Of a stretch of 64,000 bases of DNA, positions 11,801-22,129 are shown in pieces. Every line of letters starts with the position of its first letter. Positions within the stretch are counted from its first letter, which is position 1. The notes beneath the pieces are model-generated. The model had not been told where the DNA came from and searched no databases. It was given only the letters and a program-made list of their open reading frames with translations. Source of the stretch: Castanea sativa. Lineage: Eukaryota; Streptophyta; Magnoliopsida; Fagales; Fagaceae. A program made the translations under genes and the position numbers. The stretch spans positions 31,903,501 to 31,967,500 of the forward strand of contig NC_134021.1 in the NCBI RefSeq assembly GCF_040712315.1, given 5' to 3'.

Positions 11801-12906
11801 GTATTCCCATCTGTTTGAACAAGGTGGAGGACGAAGTAATTTGGCCATTTACTCCCTCCGGTTGCTACACGGTGAAGTCAAGTTCAAACCTCCTAGCCAC
11901 AATGCATTGTAGACCCCAACAGTCCAGCCATCCTTCCAACAATAATGGAGTGTGGAAAATGATATGGGGCCTCACTGTACCAAGCAAGGTGCGCAATTTC
12001 CTCTGGAGGGCTTGCCAGAACGCCATTCCTACCAAAAGCAATCTAAGAAGGAGACATATACTGACTGAAGACACATGCGAATTATGTAAGGCAGAGGTGG
12101 AGGACACATATCATGCGTTATGGGGGTGCAACCAGCTGGCACAGATATGGGACTCTATTCCTTCCCTCGACTTCAGGCGAGCAAAAACATTCCCATCAGT
12201 CCGAGAAGTGCTTACTTTCACGCATGAGGAACAGAAGAATGTGGAGCTGATGGCTATGGTCATGTGGACCATTTGGCACCGCCGAAACCAGGTTCGAACC
12301 TCTTCAAAAGAGTACCCACTGTCACATGTACTCCATGCTGCTTCTGAAGCTCTAGCCACATTCCACCACGCTATTTCTGACGCCCCAAAACTGATCCACC
12401 ATAGTCACCCAACCTCCGTCAGGTGGTCTCCTCCTCCGTTAGGAAGGATCAAGGTGAATTTCGATGGTGCGTTATTCACAGATATAGGGAAAGCTGGAAT
12501 AGGGGTAATTATTCGAGATAGCAATGGGCGAGCAATTGCATCATTGTCTGAACAAGCTAGCCTCCCTTTCTCCCCAGACATAGCCGAAGCAATGGCTGCA
12601 GCTAGAGCAGTATCCTTCGCACAAGACCTCGGATACACTTCTTTCATATTGAAAGGCGATTCAGCAAATATAATAACCACCCTAAGTTCAGAAGAGACGT
12701 CACTATCCACCTATGGTCACATTCTCAGTTCCGCAAAGGCTACAATAGGAGCAGATAGTTGCATTTCTTTCTCTCATGTCCGTCGCTCGGGCAATGATGT
12801 AGCACACAACCTAGCTAAGCATGCTAGACATGTTAGAGGTTTTTCAGTGTGGACGGAGGATGTTCCTCCACACTTGACTTCTGTAATTCTAGCTGATCAC
12901 GGCTAA
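8815..12906 (+). CDS. LINE ORF2: endonuclease, reverse transcriptase, zf-RVT, RNase H
   Basis: A 1363-residue uninterrupted protein that nicks target DNA and copies LINE RNA into it. The N-terminal APE-type endonuclease shows N7, E36, D137 and N139 (GDFNE) and D223-H224 (SDH). The reverse transcriptase has D581 (KLDMSKAYD) and FADD at 686-689. A zf-RVT domain lies at about 1045-1115, with a CELC...HALWGC pattern. A C-terminal RNase H has D1217 (NFDGA), E1258, D1282 (KGDS) and D1328, which is a complete acidic set. A C-terminal RNase H is a feature of many plant L1 elements. The frame is open back to 8752, touching the ORF1 stop, but 'MSIIVWNCRGLG' at 8815 is the usual start of the endonuclease. 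Confidence 0.95.
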   Translation: MSIIVWNCRGLGNLRTEKELGVLIRAKDPSVVFLAETWADETRLQEIKRKIEFENLFFVERNNRGGGLALFWRNSIDVHVDTFSKNHIDSIINKGKDDTWRFTGFYGEPITYKRYESWNKLRQLQNKFNLPWLCAGDFNEIIGSSEKLGGSNRSQTQMQSFRDVVDECGFIDLGFSGNQFTWQKHFSTGHSIWERLDRAFATNDWLLRFAGTKIHHLSADSSDHCPLWINTVGLDFHNAPKLFKFEEMWLSDRGCSEIVEAIWDARGSDNPTVRTVRKIEKCGKELLKWNREHFGNVQALLKQRRKELVQAEKEAMRTGQNFRLVELKKEIEGLMDKEQRMWFQRAKVLWASQGDRNSKFFHSRATQRKRKNTIQRLRAPTGQWSACKEEVADILVSYYQGLFTSAMETQWEEATNSIQKVISADMNHQLSLDFTALEVQKAVKEMAPLKSPGPDGMPPLFYQHFWSTLGNDVSQTVLHFLNFETLPENLNHTFISLIPKNKSPEYASDFRPISLCNVLYKIFSKVLANRLKKILPNIITEHHSAFTKSRLISDNILVAFESLHSMQKHGGKENYMAIKLDMSKAYDRVEWSYLESVMRRLGFTEKWIKLIMLCVRTVTYSILVNGEPKGMIKPSRGIRQGDPLSPFLFLLCTEGLHGLISKAATQGEIKGYSICRSSPRLTHLLFADDSLLFCRATIQECQQIMNILDTYGKCSGQQINKSKTTIFFSKSTPDEIKNHIKITLKVPEIIQYEKYLGLPSLIGRHKKTSFNFIKERVWKKLQGWKEKLLSQAGREILIKAVVQAIPTYTMSCFKLPLGLCADIESLTRKFWWGQKGDRRKVHWVKWDTLCKPKSEGGMGFKDLANFNDALLAKQAWRLLHNKNSLFYRVFKARFFPHCSILEAQYSNTGSYAWRSILNGRDLLLKGVRWRVGCGEKISVWNDAWLPSLTQPRIWSQVVQGFEDMRVSDLIDQTTHKWDRNLLQGLFIPNEAKQIASIPICLNKVEDEVIWPFTPSGCYTVKSSSNLLATMHCRPQQSSHPSNNNGVWKMIWGLTVPSKVRNFLWRACQNAIPTKSNLRRRHILTEDTCELCKAEVEDTYHALWGCNQLAQIWDSIPSLDFRRAKTFPSVREVLTFTHEEQKNVELMAMVMWTIWHRRNQVRTSSKEYPLSHVLHAASEALATFHHAISDAPKLIHHSHPTSVRWSPPPLGRIKVNFDGALFTDIGKAGIGVIIRDSNGRAIASLSEQASLPFSPDIAEAMAAARAVSFAQDLGYTSFILKGDSANIITTLSSEETSLSTYGHILSSAKATIGADSCISFSHVRRSGNDVAHNLAKHARHVRGFSVWTEDVPPHLTSVILADHG

Positions 12907-12974
12907 TTTTATTAATAAAATCCAGAGGTCTTCCTTCTCAAAAAAAAAAAAAAAAAAAAAAAAGTTGAACACAA

Positions 12975-14028
12975 AAACTCTTGGATCTTGGTCCCTTAGA
13001 TTCTTATTTAAATATTTTTACATTTTTTTAGAATATATATTTTTATATTTTTAGTTAGAACAATTTACCGTTTTAACAATTTACTTACCAAATTATAGAT
13101 AATCTTAAATTTAACCTAACCCAGGACTTTGAGGGAAAAAAAATAACCAACCTTAGTCCCTCCTAAAACTGAATTTGACCTTCCTCAAAATTGAAAAATA
13201 GCTCAAAAATGTCCCCAAAAAAAAAAAAAAAACTTCTAATGCCTCCGTCCCTTCTCAGTTCTCGTCCAGATCTGACCAGGGGGTTGTGTCACTACTCACT
13301 ACAGTGGTATTTCTCTCCCTCTCTTTCGACTCTCTGTGGTGTACATATATGCTTTGTTTCTTTTTTTTTTTTTTTAGAAATCTGGTCTGATGTGGTGTGT
13401 ACCGTGTACATGTTTGATAAATATAAAGAATATTACTGTGTTAGTCACTGAGTCACTAATCACTATACTATTATAGCGATTTCCAGCCTCTTCTTTTTTC
13501 TTTTCTTTTTTCTTTTTTTATATTATAAAAATCTAAAGGTCAAAAATGGTTTCCAGCCTGCAAAGTGTAACTTGTGTCAAAACTGTTTTACTATTTTAAA
13601 TTAAAATATGATGGTAGTAATTTTTGTATGCTTACAGTGATTTTCTATTATTTGATAATAGTTTCTTTGAACAATTGAATTAGGTTATTTTTATATTCTT
13701 GGTTGTCATGTGATTTTTTTTCTTTGCTAAATTGATTGTTTAAATGGTTATATTTTGATAATAGTAGCATGTATAATTTATTTCAATTGTTGTTATATAC
13801 TTTTTTGTAAATTGATATATTAAGATAGAGACAAATTTACTTCAAATATTTGGTTTGTTCAACTGTATACACTTATTAAGAAAAACAATCTTATAAGCCA
13901 ATTTAGTTAAGTGATTGTTTAACTATGTATATAGAAAAAGAGATTGTAAAAAAGAAAAAGCTTTTAAAATCAATTACAAATGATTTTAATACTAAAGTAT
14001 AACTTTGTTAAGTTAACCTTAATTCATG
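12975..14028. other. Intergenic, AT-rich
   Basis: No coding region is supported. It has several poly-T/poly-A runs and a few GAGTCACTAATCACT-type repeats near 13445. Confidence 0.5.
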
Positions 14029-14041
14029 AAGTTGACATATG

Positions 14042-14197
14042 ACCACCACTTTGTGAGGTCGTCACTCTACAAGTATAAATGCTTATGGGGTATGAGGGGC
14101 AAGGGCTGGAGTTCAAGTCTCTAGGAGGGAGCTTTACACACGTATACATTTAGATTAGGCTAGAGTAGAAATTCTATCTTGTATATAAAAAAAAAAA
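14042..14197 (+). mobile_element. tRNA-type SINE, copy 1
   Basis: A 156-bp element: ACCACC 5' end, a GTCACTCTAC...GTATAAATGCTTATGGGG body, a pol III B-box-like GAGTTCAAGTCTC near 14112, then AGATTAGGCTAGAGTAGAAA and a short TTGTATAT-A(n) tail. It is flanked by 13-bp repeats AAGTTGACATATG (14029-14041) and AAGTTAACGTATG (14196-14208), 11 of 13 identical. The layout resembles the Au SINE family of plants. A second copy is split at 46095 and 54957. Confidence 0.8.
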
Positions 14198-14208
14198 GTT
14201 AACGTATG

Positions 14209-14681
14209 GTACAACTTTTCCACCTTTAGGTTGACTCCCCTTGGAAAAAATTCATAACTCTGCAACTGTTTTCATCAAAAGAGAACTTTAAGAAAAACTG
14301 TTTGTTTTCTAATGTTTTGTTCCTGAAAATACACTAGTAATAATTTTTCATCATTTAATTTGTATGAAAAATCATTAATCTTGTTAAATTTTTTATAGAT
14401 ATTAAATAAAAACTTTAATATACTAGTTTAAAATCTTAATATAAATCAACTAAAATCAATTTAAAAATTAGATACAACCAAAATAAAATTATTGAAACTT
14501 CTCTAATAAGCACAATCAAATTAAGTGTGTAACAAGAAAAATAAAATAATTAACAAAATCTACCGGCCAAACTTCCCAGAAATAAAAAACATCAACTTTA
14601 AATTTTGACAATTATTCTCCAATTCATGTATTGAATTTAATTGGAAGATTCCTCTTAAAAAGATTGTGTTACCAAGCACAA
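14209..14681. other. Intergenic
   Basis: AT-rich with no recognisable gene. It ends at the 9-bp target duplication of the MITE. Confidence 0.5.
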
Positions 14682-14726
14682 TAAATAAAAGGGTAAACTA
14701 TGTATTTGTTTTCTATCCTATACAAC

Positions 14727-16893
14727 TGTGAGAGACCTCGAAAAAAAGTCTCTCAAAAAAGAGATTCGGGTACCTTTTAGGGCACTTCTCTTTTTGGGTA
14801 AGTGGTGTGGAGTCGCCACTTTTTTTTTTTGTACAAAAAATAAGAAAAACTAATATACAAATACATGACTGAATTGCTTCGTTTCATTGATTGAATAAAA
14901 AAAATACAACTTTGAAAATTTGAACTTTACATGACTTTGGGTCTTAGTTACAAACTACCAAATATACATGGCTTTTTGTCCTAGTTACAATCTACCCAAA
15001 ATAAATAAAGACAAGATTAGATCTACTTTGCCAAAGACTTAAATCCGGAGGCTAGGTTACGGAATGGGAAGGTGTTAGGAACTCATTCCGCTCAAACAGA
15101 GTCTAGTCTTCTAGACTCTTGTGACCAATGTATCATTTTTATGCATGTCATGAATGATATATTGAACATGTGAAAAACATAATTACATAAGTCTATTTTA
15201 TGAATGAAATCTCTCCTTTTGAAAAGAATCAGATCTGTTTTAATTAATAAAACAATGGATTTTGATTTGAAAAATATCAAATCTATTTTGTGGTATGTAG
15301 AAAAATGTGGTTTTTGAAGATGAAAATTCAATCTGTTTTGTGATGATAAAAAAATGATATTTTTTTGATAAAAAAAAAATTAGATATGTTTTATGTTGTA
15401 AAAGAATGAAAAAGACTTTTTAAGGAGAGAGTTTCATTCATAATTTAAATTTATGCAACATGAAACAAATAAAACAAGGTTTTATCTTTTCCTTTGTTTC
15501 AAAGATCTGCGTGTATTAAAAAATCAGATTTGTATCTTGAGAGAGATACAAATCAGTTTTGATTTGAAAAAAAATTTAAATCTACATCTAAGGAAGGTGC
15601 AAACTCCTTTTTATTTTGAAGAAAAATTCAGATCTACATCTAAGAAAGATGCAGATCCGTTTTATTTTAAGAAAAAAAAAAAAGTTGACCACATGCATAT
15701 CTTTAAAATTAAGAAACAGATTATATCAACAATAAAGAAATCAAGAACATATTGTCATGAACTAAATTAATCATGGTAAAATACGAATATCTAAAACAAT
15801 TAAACATGCATCATCATGACAAAGAAAAGCATAAAAGCAAAGGGATTAAACATGCATCATCACGAATATCGCATGAGCACACTTCGTTCTTGAAATGATG
15901 TTTTAGGGTTCAAAGAAATTTGTTCAAATCTCTTTGAAACCTAAAAACCCTAATTTAGGCAGCAACACTCAGAGAAGGGATCAGAAAATATGGGTGATTT
16001 AAGAGCCTAAAACATATGCCTCTCAGAGCATAGCCAAAAGGTACTGAATTATGAGGTTCAATCTCTATTTATAGAAGTCAAAGGAATTTAAAAAATAGGT
16101 ATGAACGATAAGGGTTTGAATTTGGACGCATCTTTTTGCGAAAAGGTCAAAAAGGGTGTACCTTATTGTCACCTAAAATTCATTGGGCCAAAGCCCACAA
16201 GGTGAAAATTCTACCCTCTTAGAGTGCCAACGACACTCCAAAAGTGCCGAATTGCCCTTTGGACTTCGAACACTCTTTCATGTTCGGGTGCCATTTGGAC
16301 TCCACTTCTAAGGTTTTTGACTGGTCCTTGTACCTAGACGCGTTTTCATCCTCCATCTATGATTTTGCATCTCTTTTTGGATAATTCAAGCTATTTAAGA
16401 GTAATTATCTTGTAATTAAATACTCTAAAATAAATCTTGATAATGTTCAAATTATCCACAATTTTATTGTTATCCTATCACCCTTTTATTCCTATGCATG
16501 CAATCCTATTTTAAACACTAATTATCAACCAATCACAAAATTATTTAATTTATGTTAATTGATTAATCAATCAGAATTAATTTAAACTAATCATGTGTGG
16601 TCGACTTTACCTAGACACCATACATGTTGATCATGCAAACTTGATCATGCGATATCTTTTGATTCGATGGTCCGATTTGGAAACCGAAAAAACTGTTGTG
16701 ACCGTTAGAATCTCAAGATCATTTTTATGATATGTAATGAATGAATTAATTCATGTAATGCAAAGACAAATTGATGTATGTAATGCAAGAACAAATTGAT
16801 GCATGCAATGCGATCATGAGTTTTGAGGTACATGGATGGTTATTCAAGTCATTCTCCTTAATTAAATCATGGGTGCAAAATTGAGTATCTACA
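14727..16893 (-). repeat. 3' LTR of the Gypsy element
   Basis: 2167 bp. On the minus strand it begins TGTAGATACTC and ends CTCTCACA. It contains TATAAATAGAG (minus strand, near 16065-16073) and two or three copies of a GATCTACATCTAAGAAAGATG-type unit near 15585-15660. Confidence 0.9.
16065..16073 (-). promoter_or_regulatory. TATA box in the 3' LTR
   Basis: The minus strand reads TATAAATAG. The same site occurs at the equivalent place in the other LTR. Confidence 0.55.
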
Positions 16894-16912
16894 GAATGCC
16901 CCTCATTGACAG
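16894..16912 (-). promoter_or_regulatory. Polypurine tract of the Gypsy element
   Basis: The minus strand reads CAATGAGGGGCATTC directly before the LTR start TGTAGATAC. It marks the internal edge of the 3' LTR. Confidence 0.65.
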
Positions 16913-17114
16913 AGCTTAAAAAGTGAATGTCAATGTAAAATGAAGACACTGAATTTAGAAACCATGATTTAATTGAGGTCAAATTTTCAAAGATTACCTA
17001 GCCCTCAAACCTAAAACTTTTGAACATAGAACTAGTGCCTTATCTTTTGACAACAAATGAAAGTACTTGACTTAGCTGGTAATTGATGACTCTAGACATG
17101 ATTCTTGGTAATTA

Positions 17115-17665
17115 GGGTGACCAAAGGACTTTTCTATCCTGATCTTGAAAATGGAGTTGTCTGGGATGACAATCAAAGGTCTTATTCTACTTTGATCTGG
17201 AGTGGGATGGATCAAAGGTCCTCTTCTGCCTTGATTTGGAATTGGATGGCAATCAAAGATCCTCTTCTACTTCAATCTGGAATGGGATGGAATGATGATC
17301 AAAGGTCCTCCTCTACTTCGATCTAGAATTGAATAATGATCAAAGGTCCTCTTGTACTTTGATTTGGAATGGGATGGCGATCAAATGTACTCTTCTACTT
17401 CGATCTGGAATTGAATGACGATCAAAAGTCCTCTTCTACTTTGATCTAGAATTGTATAACGATCAAAGATCCTCTTCTACTTCAATCTGTAATTGTAATG
17501 TTGATCAAAGGTCCTCCTCTGCTTCGATTTGGAATTGGATGACGATCAAAGGTCCTTTTCTACTTTGATCTGGAATTGTTGAAATGTCAATCAAAGGTCC
17601 TCTTCTACTTCGATCTGGAATTGTAATGTCGATCAAAGGTCTTCTTCTACTTTGATCTTGGATTT
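17115..17665. repeat. Minisatellite of about 55-60 bp units in the Gypsy 3' region
   Basis: About ten imperfect copies of a unit built round GATCAAAGGTCCTCTTCTAC followed by TTTGATCTGGAATTG. Units differ in the spacer (GGATGG, GAATGACG, GTAATGTC). The array lies between the end of pol and the 3' LTR. Tandem arrays in this position are known for Tat/Ogre elements and can seed satellite DNA. Confidence 0.85.
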
Positions 17666-18374
17666 TCTTTCTGTAAAAATCAAAAAAATCAAAAATCAAA
17701 AATCAAAATTTAGAGTTAGATTTTAACTGATGGGTGCTTCGTGGTTCCACTGCTTTTGAAATGTGTCATTTGCTCACTCTTGATTTGAACTTTACCAAGA
17801 AAAGTGTAATTGACAAAAGATTTTTCTTTTGAGAAACATTTGATTTTCTTTGAAACTTTTAGAAGTTTTGAAATTTTTATTTCAAATTTTGAGACCTTTG
17901 GAGCCCAGAAATTTTTTCTTGAAATTGGGAACTTAAAATCTGAAATTTTGAGCCTTAGAATTTAATTGAAAATTGAGGCTTGGGATTTTGATCATGAAAT
18001 TTGAGGTTTGAATTTTTTTTTTTTTTTGGTTGACTGAGTCAACTCAATTTGATTGAGTTGACTTAGCTTTGGCTAAACTTAAGTGTGTGGGGGTCGAAAT
18101 TTTGGCCCCCCACTTCCCTTTGTTTCTTTTTTCTTTTTTGTTTCATCTTTCTCTGCATCTCTTCCTCCATTGTTACTATTCACTCTCTTCTTCTCCTTGG
18201 ATTTTCTTCATCATCTCATCATTTCTTCTCACAAAAAACCCTTTTCTAAGCTTCTCAAGCATCCTTCATCCATCTCTATCAATATTCCTCTAAATCCTTG
18301 TATTTTGAGCATTTTCATCACACATCCATTTTGGTGAAAACCCATCTTCCAGATCAATTTTTCTTTGCATCAAG
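17666..18374. other. Non-coding lead to the antisense PMD remnant
   Basis: Contains TTTTGAAATT-type low-complexity repeats, then a pyrimidine-rich stretch (18110-18200) resembling a plant 5' leader ahead of the ATG at 18375. No coding region is supported. Confidence 0.4.
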
Positions 18375-21180
18375 ATGGCTTCTTCTTCCAAATGACCTTC
18401 TTTTCTTACTTTTCATGGTAAGAAATATGATCCAACATTTGATTGGCATGAGGAGGATGGACTTCTTCAAGACCCTAGGACCCATGCTCCATATTGTCAT
18501 GTAGACACCAAGGTGAGTTGTTCTTTAGTTTATTTGCTTGGAAAAAATGTTGTTGCATGTTTTATTGAAAGTTTCACTTTGATATATTGTCATTTGGTTA
18601 TTTTGAGATTTTGGAGTATTATGTGCTAGATCATGTTTGGAAATATTGGCTTTGGAGAATTTTCAAAGTGTTTTTTTTGTGTGCAATTTGAACAATATTG
18701 GTGGCTTTTGGAATTTTGACAATGTAGTAAATTGTGATGTTGTTGGATGAACTTTGGTTTGGACTTTGAGAGTATTGCATTGTGAAAATTTTAAGTTAGG
18801 CCTACATGAATGTGTTCATATTGTATGTGGGAAAAGTTTATTGGTATATGTAAACTTTGTATTATGGACATGGCAAAATTTTGTGGGTATATGAATGGAT
18901 GTATTGGTAGGTATTGGCAAATTTTGTGGGTATGAAGTTTTGTCTTATGGAAAAATTTTGTTGGGTATGTAATGTTGATTCTTGGAAAATTTGTGTGGTT
19001 ATCATTTTGGCTATGTGAGAATTTATTTGTGTATGAGCTTGTGGGATTTTTTCATCTTAGTCATGTAGGGTTTTTTTTTCTTCTTTATTTATTTTTTTTT
19101 TTTGCATGTTTATGCAAAAATTTGGTAGTTGTGTATGGACATGTGATCTTTTATGGTGGTAGGGCATTGGTTGTGAGAATATTTTTTATGGAAATTTTTG
19201 GTCGTGGATTTTAGTCATTGAAATTGATGAGTTGAATTTTTGTGTTGCAAAGTCTCAAGAGTCGAGGTAGTCTCCAAATGTTGAAAAGTACATGGGCAAC
19301 ATTGTCTCCTAGCATCAAAAACATTATCAATGAAGCAGGCCTTGGCCGAACGTTTCTAGGACACTACATGAAGCAGACTTCTTTATTATCACTAGCTTGA
19401 GGTTGGGTGGTAAAAGAATTCTTGTCAATGATTCCTTTAATTTAGCCAAAAGTCAAAAAATATTTAGGTGTAATTCCTTCTAGAATGAGGAGTAACAATA
19501 TCCCCTTGTCTTGGCTATGTGAAAATATTCCCCATTGTGAGATTGCGGTAAAAGGTGCTCGTATGTTCATGCTTCTTTTCGTTGGAACATTTTTTTGTCC
19601 GGATTTAGGCAGTATTGTGAATCTGCGCTATCTAGAAATATTGAAAAGAGTTGGACAAATTCGGAATTATGACTGAGGCAGAATGGCCTATGCCACTCTG
19701 ATGCACTTCATGACCCAACGCTCTAGGCAAAGCCTTTCAAGCTTATGTGGGGCTCCATTTGTATGGCAGGTGAGGTTTGGATTTTTTTTTTTTTTTTGGC
19801 TATGTGTAAATTTTGGCAAATTATTTTGGTTTTTTGGTAATGGTGTTGTGGAGTTTTCAAGTCTGGATATATGAGTATTTTGGGGTTGGTCCAAAAATTC
19901 AGAAAGAGGTTACTGGTAATTTTCCTAGATATATCCGTTGGTTGCCTAAACATCATTTGTCTATACTCTCCAGGCGTTCTTTGGAGATTTGGCGCTTGGT
20001 GATTGACAATCTGATCATTGATGATGTGAGTTCTTTCTTCCTTCTCCTTTTAAATCTTCGACACTTGGTTATGACTCAGTATCTTCTCTTTCTAAGCTCC
20101 TTTTTGTGATTTTTCAAATGAACTTAAATTTTTGGATTGGATATAAGGGGTATGTTGAGTGTGAGTGGGCTCTAGAATTGAATGGCTACCAAGTATTGTT
20201 TGAATGCGGGCATGGAAAGTATTGGTATCTTGATGATCAAGTGTTGCCCCAAGTTTAACATGACTATCCTCCTACAAAAATTCTAGTTCCTCCTTGTCCC
20301 TCCATCCGGTTAGCTAGCTTTCTGACTGATGATGAGATTGCTCAGACTCGTGCAAGCTTTTCTATTCCAGGAACAGTCGGATCTTACTTTGAATTTATTA
20401 AAACTCATTTGCAAGGTTGCTTGGCTGACCAAGAGGTACTTTTTTATTCCTTTCTAAAGTCAAATTTTCATTTTGCAAATTCTTTCCATTTTTCTGCTTG
20501 GTGACCACAATTTGCATGTTGGATTTTCTGCCTCCACCTTTTGAAGGAGAGGAAGAGGGAGATGAAGAGGAAGAAATTCCTTCTCCTCATCATGCTAGTA
20601 GTTATTCTAGTTCCTTTGCGGAGACTTAACCTCATTTTCCGACATGGCAGTATGATGTGATGAATCCTGATGGAACGTATAGTTCCATGCCTTTGAATAG
20701 GCTAGAGCACATACCGAATGTTCCTTGGCCTAATCCGGTGTGTTCTTTAATTTTCAATTCTTTATCCTTATTTTCTTCTTAACTAGATAAATGTCTCTTA
20801 ATCTGGTTGAGTTGATTTAGTTTGATGTGGATCTTATGGAAGAAAACATGCAAATGATTGAAGGTTTGTAGTCACTGGCTCGCACTTAATCCTCCCAATA
20901 TGTGCTCAATGATTCAAGCTGGGTATGCCTTGTTACTCTCTAAACATCTCTTGCTTGAATTGTGCTTGATGGTGTAATTAACTCTCGATCCCGCTGACTT
21001 TTCAGGCACATAGAATGGACCAAATGAACTTTGGAGGCAAGGATCAGGAGCCTTGAACTTGAAAATCATCAATACAATCCTTGCTTTTTTGCAAGTTAGG
21101 AAGGAAATACTGAAGGTGACTCCTCTAGAGGTGGATCCAGAAGATCCTCACACAGGTGGACTCGGAGTCCCAATGATGTA
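18375..21180 (+). pseudogene. Plant mobile domain (PMD) gene remnant with introns, antisense in Gypsy
   Basis: Several blocks with plant-style splice borders read as a PMD (aminotransferase-like, MAIL/MAIN-related) protein. Exon 1 is 18375-18512, ending AAG|GTGAGT, with a TGA at codon 7. Exon 2 is 19253-19769: 'INEAGLGRTFLGHYMKQTSLLSLA', then 'YATLMHFMTQRSRQSLSSLCGAPFVWQ', ending CAG|GTGAGG. Exon 3 is 19862-20025: 'VWIYEYFGVGPKI', ending GAT|GTGAGT. Exon 4 is 20148-20435: 'GYVECEWALELNGYQ', ending GAG|GTACTT. Acidic and other fragments continue to about 21180. Stops and small frame breaks occur in most exons, and the exon 2/3 junction is out by one base. It runs opposite to gag-pol, so its introns would not be spliced from the element's RNA. 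PMD proteins have roles in silencing and genome stability in Arabidopsis. The last exons are uncertain. Confidence 0.65.
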
Positions 21181-22129
21181 TGGCTTGTGTTTTTATTTTT
21201 CCTGCAAAATGAAAGGAAGTGTTCCTTAGAAAATCTTGTATTAATTTCCATGTTTTAGCTCTTTGCCCTTTGGATCATGTAGAGACTTTAACTAAAACAA
21301 GTTTAGAATTCACCTAGTGAGATCTTGTAGTACCAATTTAAAATTATCTTACTTAGCTCTGCTGGAATCTGCACTTACTTAAATGAGGTGGAGCTGAATG
21401 CCCCTAGTTTAAAAGGAATGCATGATTTTTAGAAATCTTGATGATGATGATTTTTTCCTTGAGAAAAATAATGATGGTCACTCTCTTTTTTTTTTTTTTT
21501 TTGAAAATACCTGAGGCATAGGCTAATGCCCCTTAGTTTGGAACCTAAATCCATGAGTCTCAAAAAAACTTAATTTGATCAATTTTGAAAACAATGATGC
21601 AGGTGATGATTTTTTGAAAACAAATGAGGTAGACACGTCAAAGCGTCCCAGTTTGACTAAAACAAAATCTTTTTGAGTGTCACATGGTCTTTAAAAATTA
21701 CTTGAGAATGTAAAACTGCATGAAATTGCATAAGCGTAGGACCGAGGGGTTGTGCGCCACTTGGCGAATGAGGAGTGCCATTCGGCACTTTTGGAGTGTC
21801 GTTCGACACTTTTGGAGTGTCGTTCGACACTTTTGGAGTGTCGTTCGGCACTTTTAGAGTGCCAAATTGCATTGAGCCACATCATGATGCTCACGCCATG
21901 GTAGGTTGACTCCTCATGCTTTTCTAAAGCGCATTTCGCATTTTTACATTTTTTGAAAAATGTTTACTTCGTTTGTGATCATGAAACACTTTCCTAGTCA
22001 GCTACAAACTCTATGAAACCTATTTCAAACGTGATTGGGAATTGATGTGGCTCATATAAATAAATCCTCTTGCGACAATTCTCTGCATAAAAGTTAGCAA
22101 AACACAATAATCACGAGCAAAAGTCATCC
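21181..22129. other. Spacer between PMD remnants, with a 24-bp repeat array
   Basis: AT-rich spacer holding the array at 21768-21866. It may act, or have acted, as the upstream region of the second PMD remnant. No coding region is supported. Confidence 0.45.
21768..21866. repeat. Short tandem array (about 24 bp) shared with the LTRs
   Basis: Four tandem units of the type CACTTTTGGAGTGTCGTTCG. The core ATTCGGCACTTTTGGAGTG (and on to TCGTT) also occurs, inverted, in the 3' LTR near 16220-16255, and in diverged form in the 5' LTR near 34384-34420. Confidence 0.8.

Larger units (their letters stand above)
7151..12961 (+). mobile_element. Full-length L1-type LINE retrotransposon, both ORFs open
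   Basis: The element is 5.8 kb: a 5' UTR of about 230 bp, ORF1, a 59-bp gap, ORF2, a short 3' UTR with AATAAA near 12915, and a poly-A tail of about 22. It is flanked by an identical 13-bp repeat, AAGTTGAACACAA, at 7138-7150 and 12962-12974, which is the mark of target-primed reverse transcription. Neither ORF has a stop or frameshift and the motifs checked are intact. A TATA-like string (CTATATATAAAGG) lies at the very 5' end. This looks like a young and possibly mobilisable copy. Confidence 0.93.

Noticed and set aside
12283..12300. tRNA B-box-like GGTTCGAACC
   Set aside because: Falls inside LINE ORF2 coding sequence with no cloverleaf around it.
13191..13451. Open frame on the + strand after the LINE
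   Set aside because: Poly-A/poly-T driven reading with no recognisable domain.
17110..17665. CRISPR-like regular repeats
   Set aside because: The units are imperfect and lack unique, even spacers; this is a plant minisatellite.
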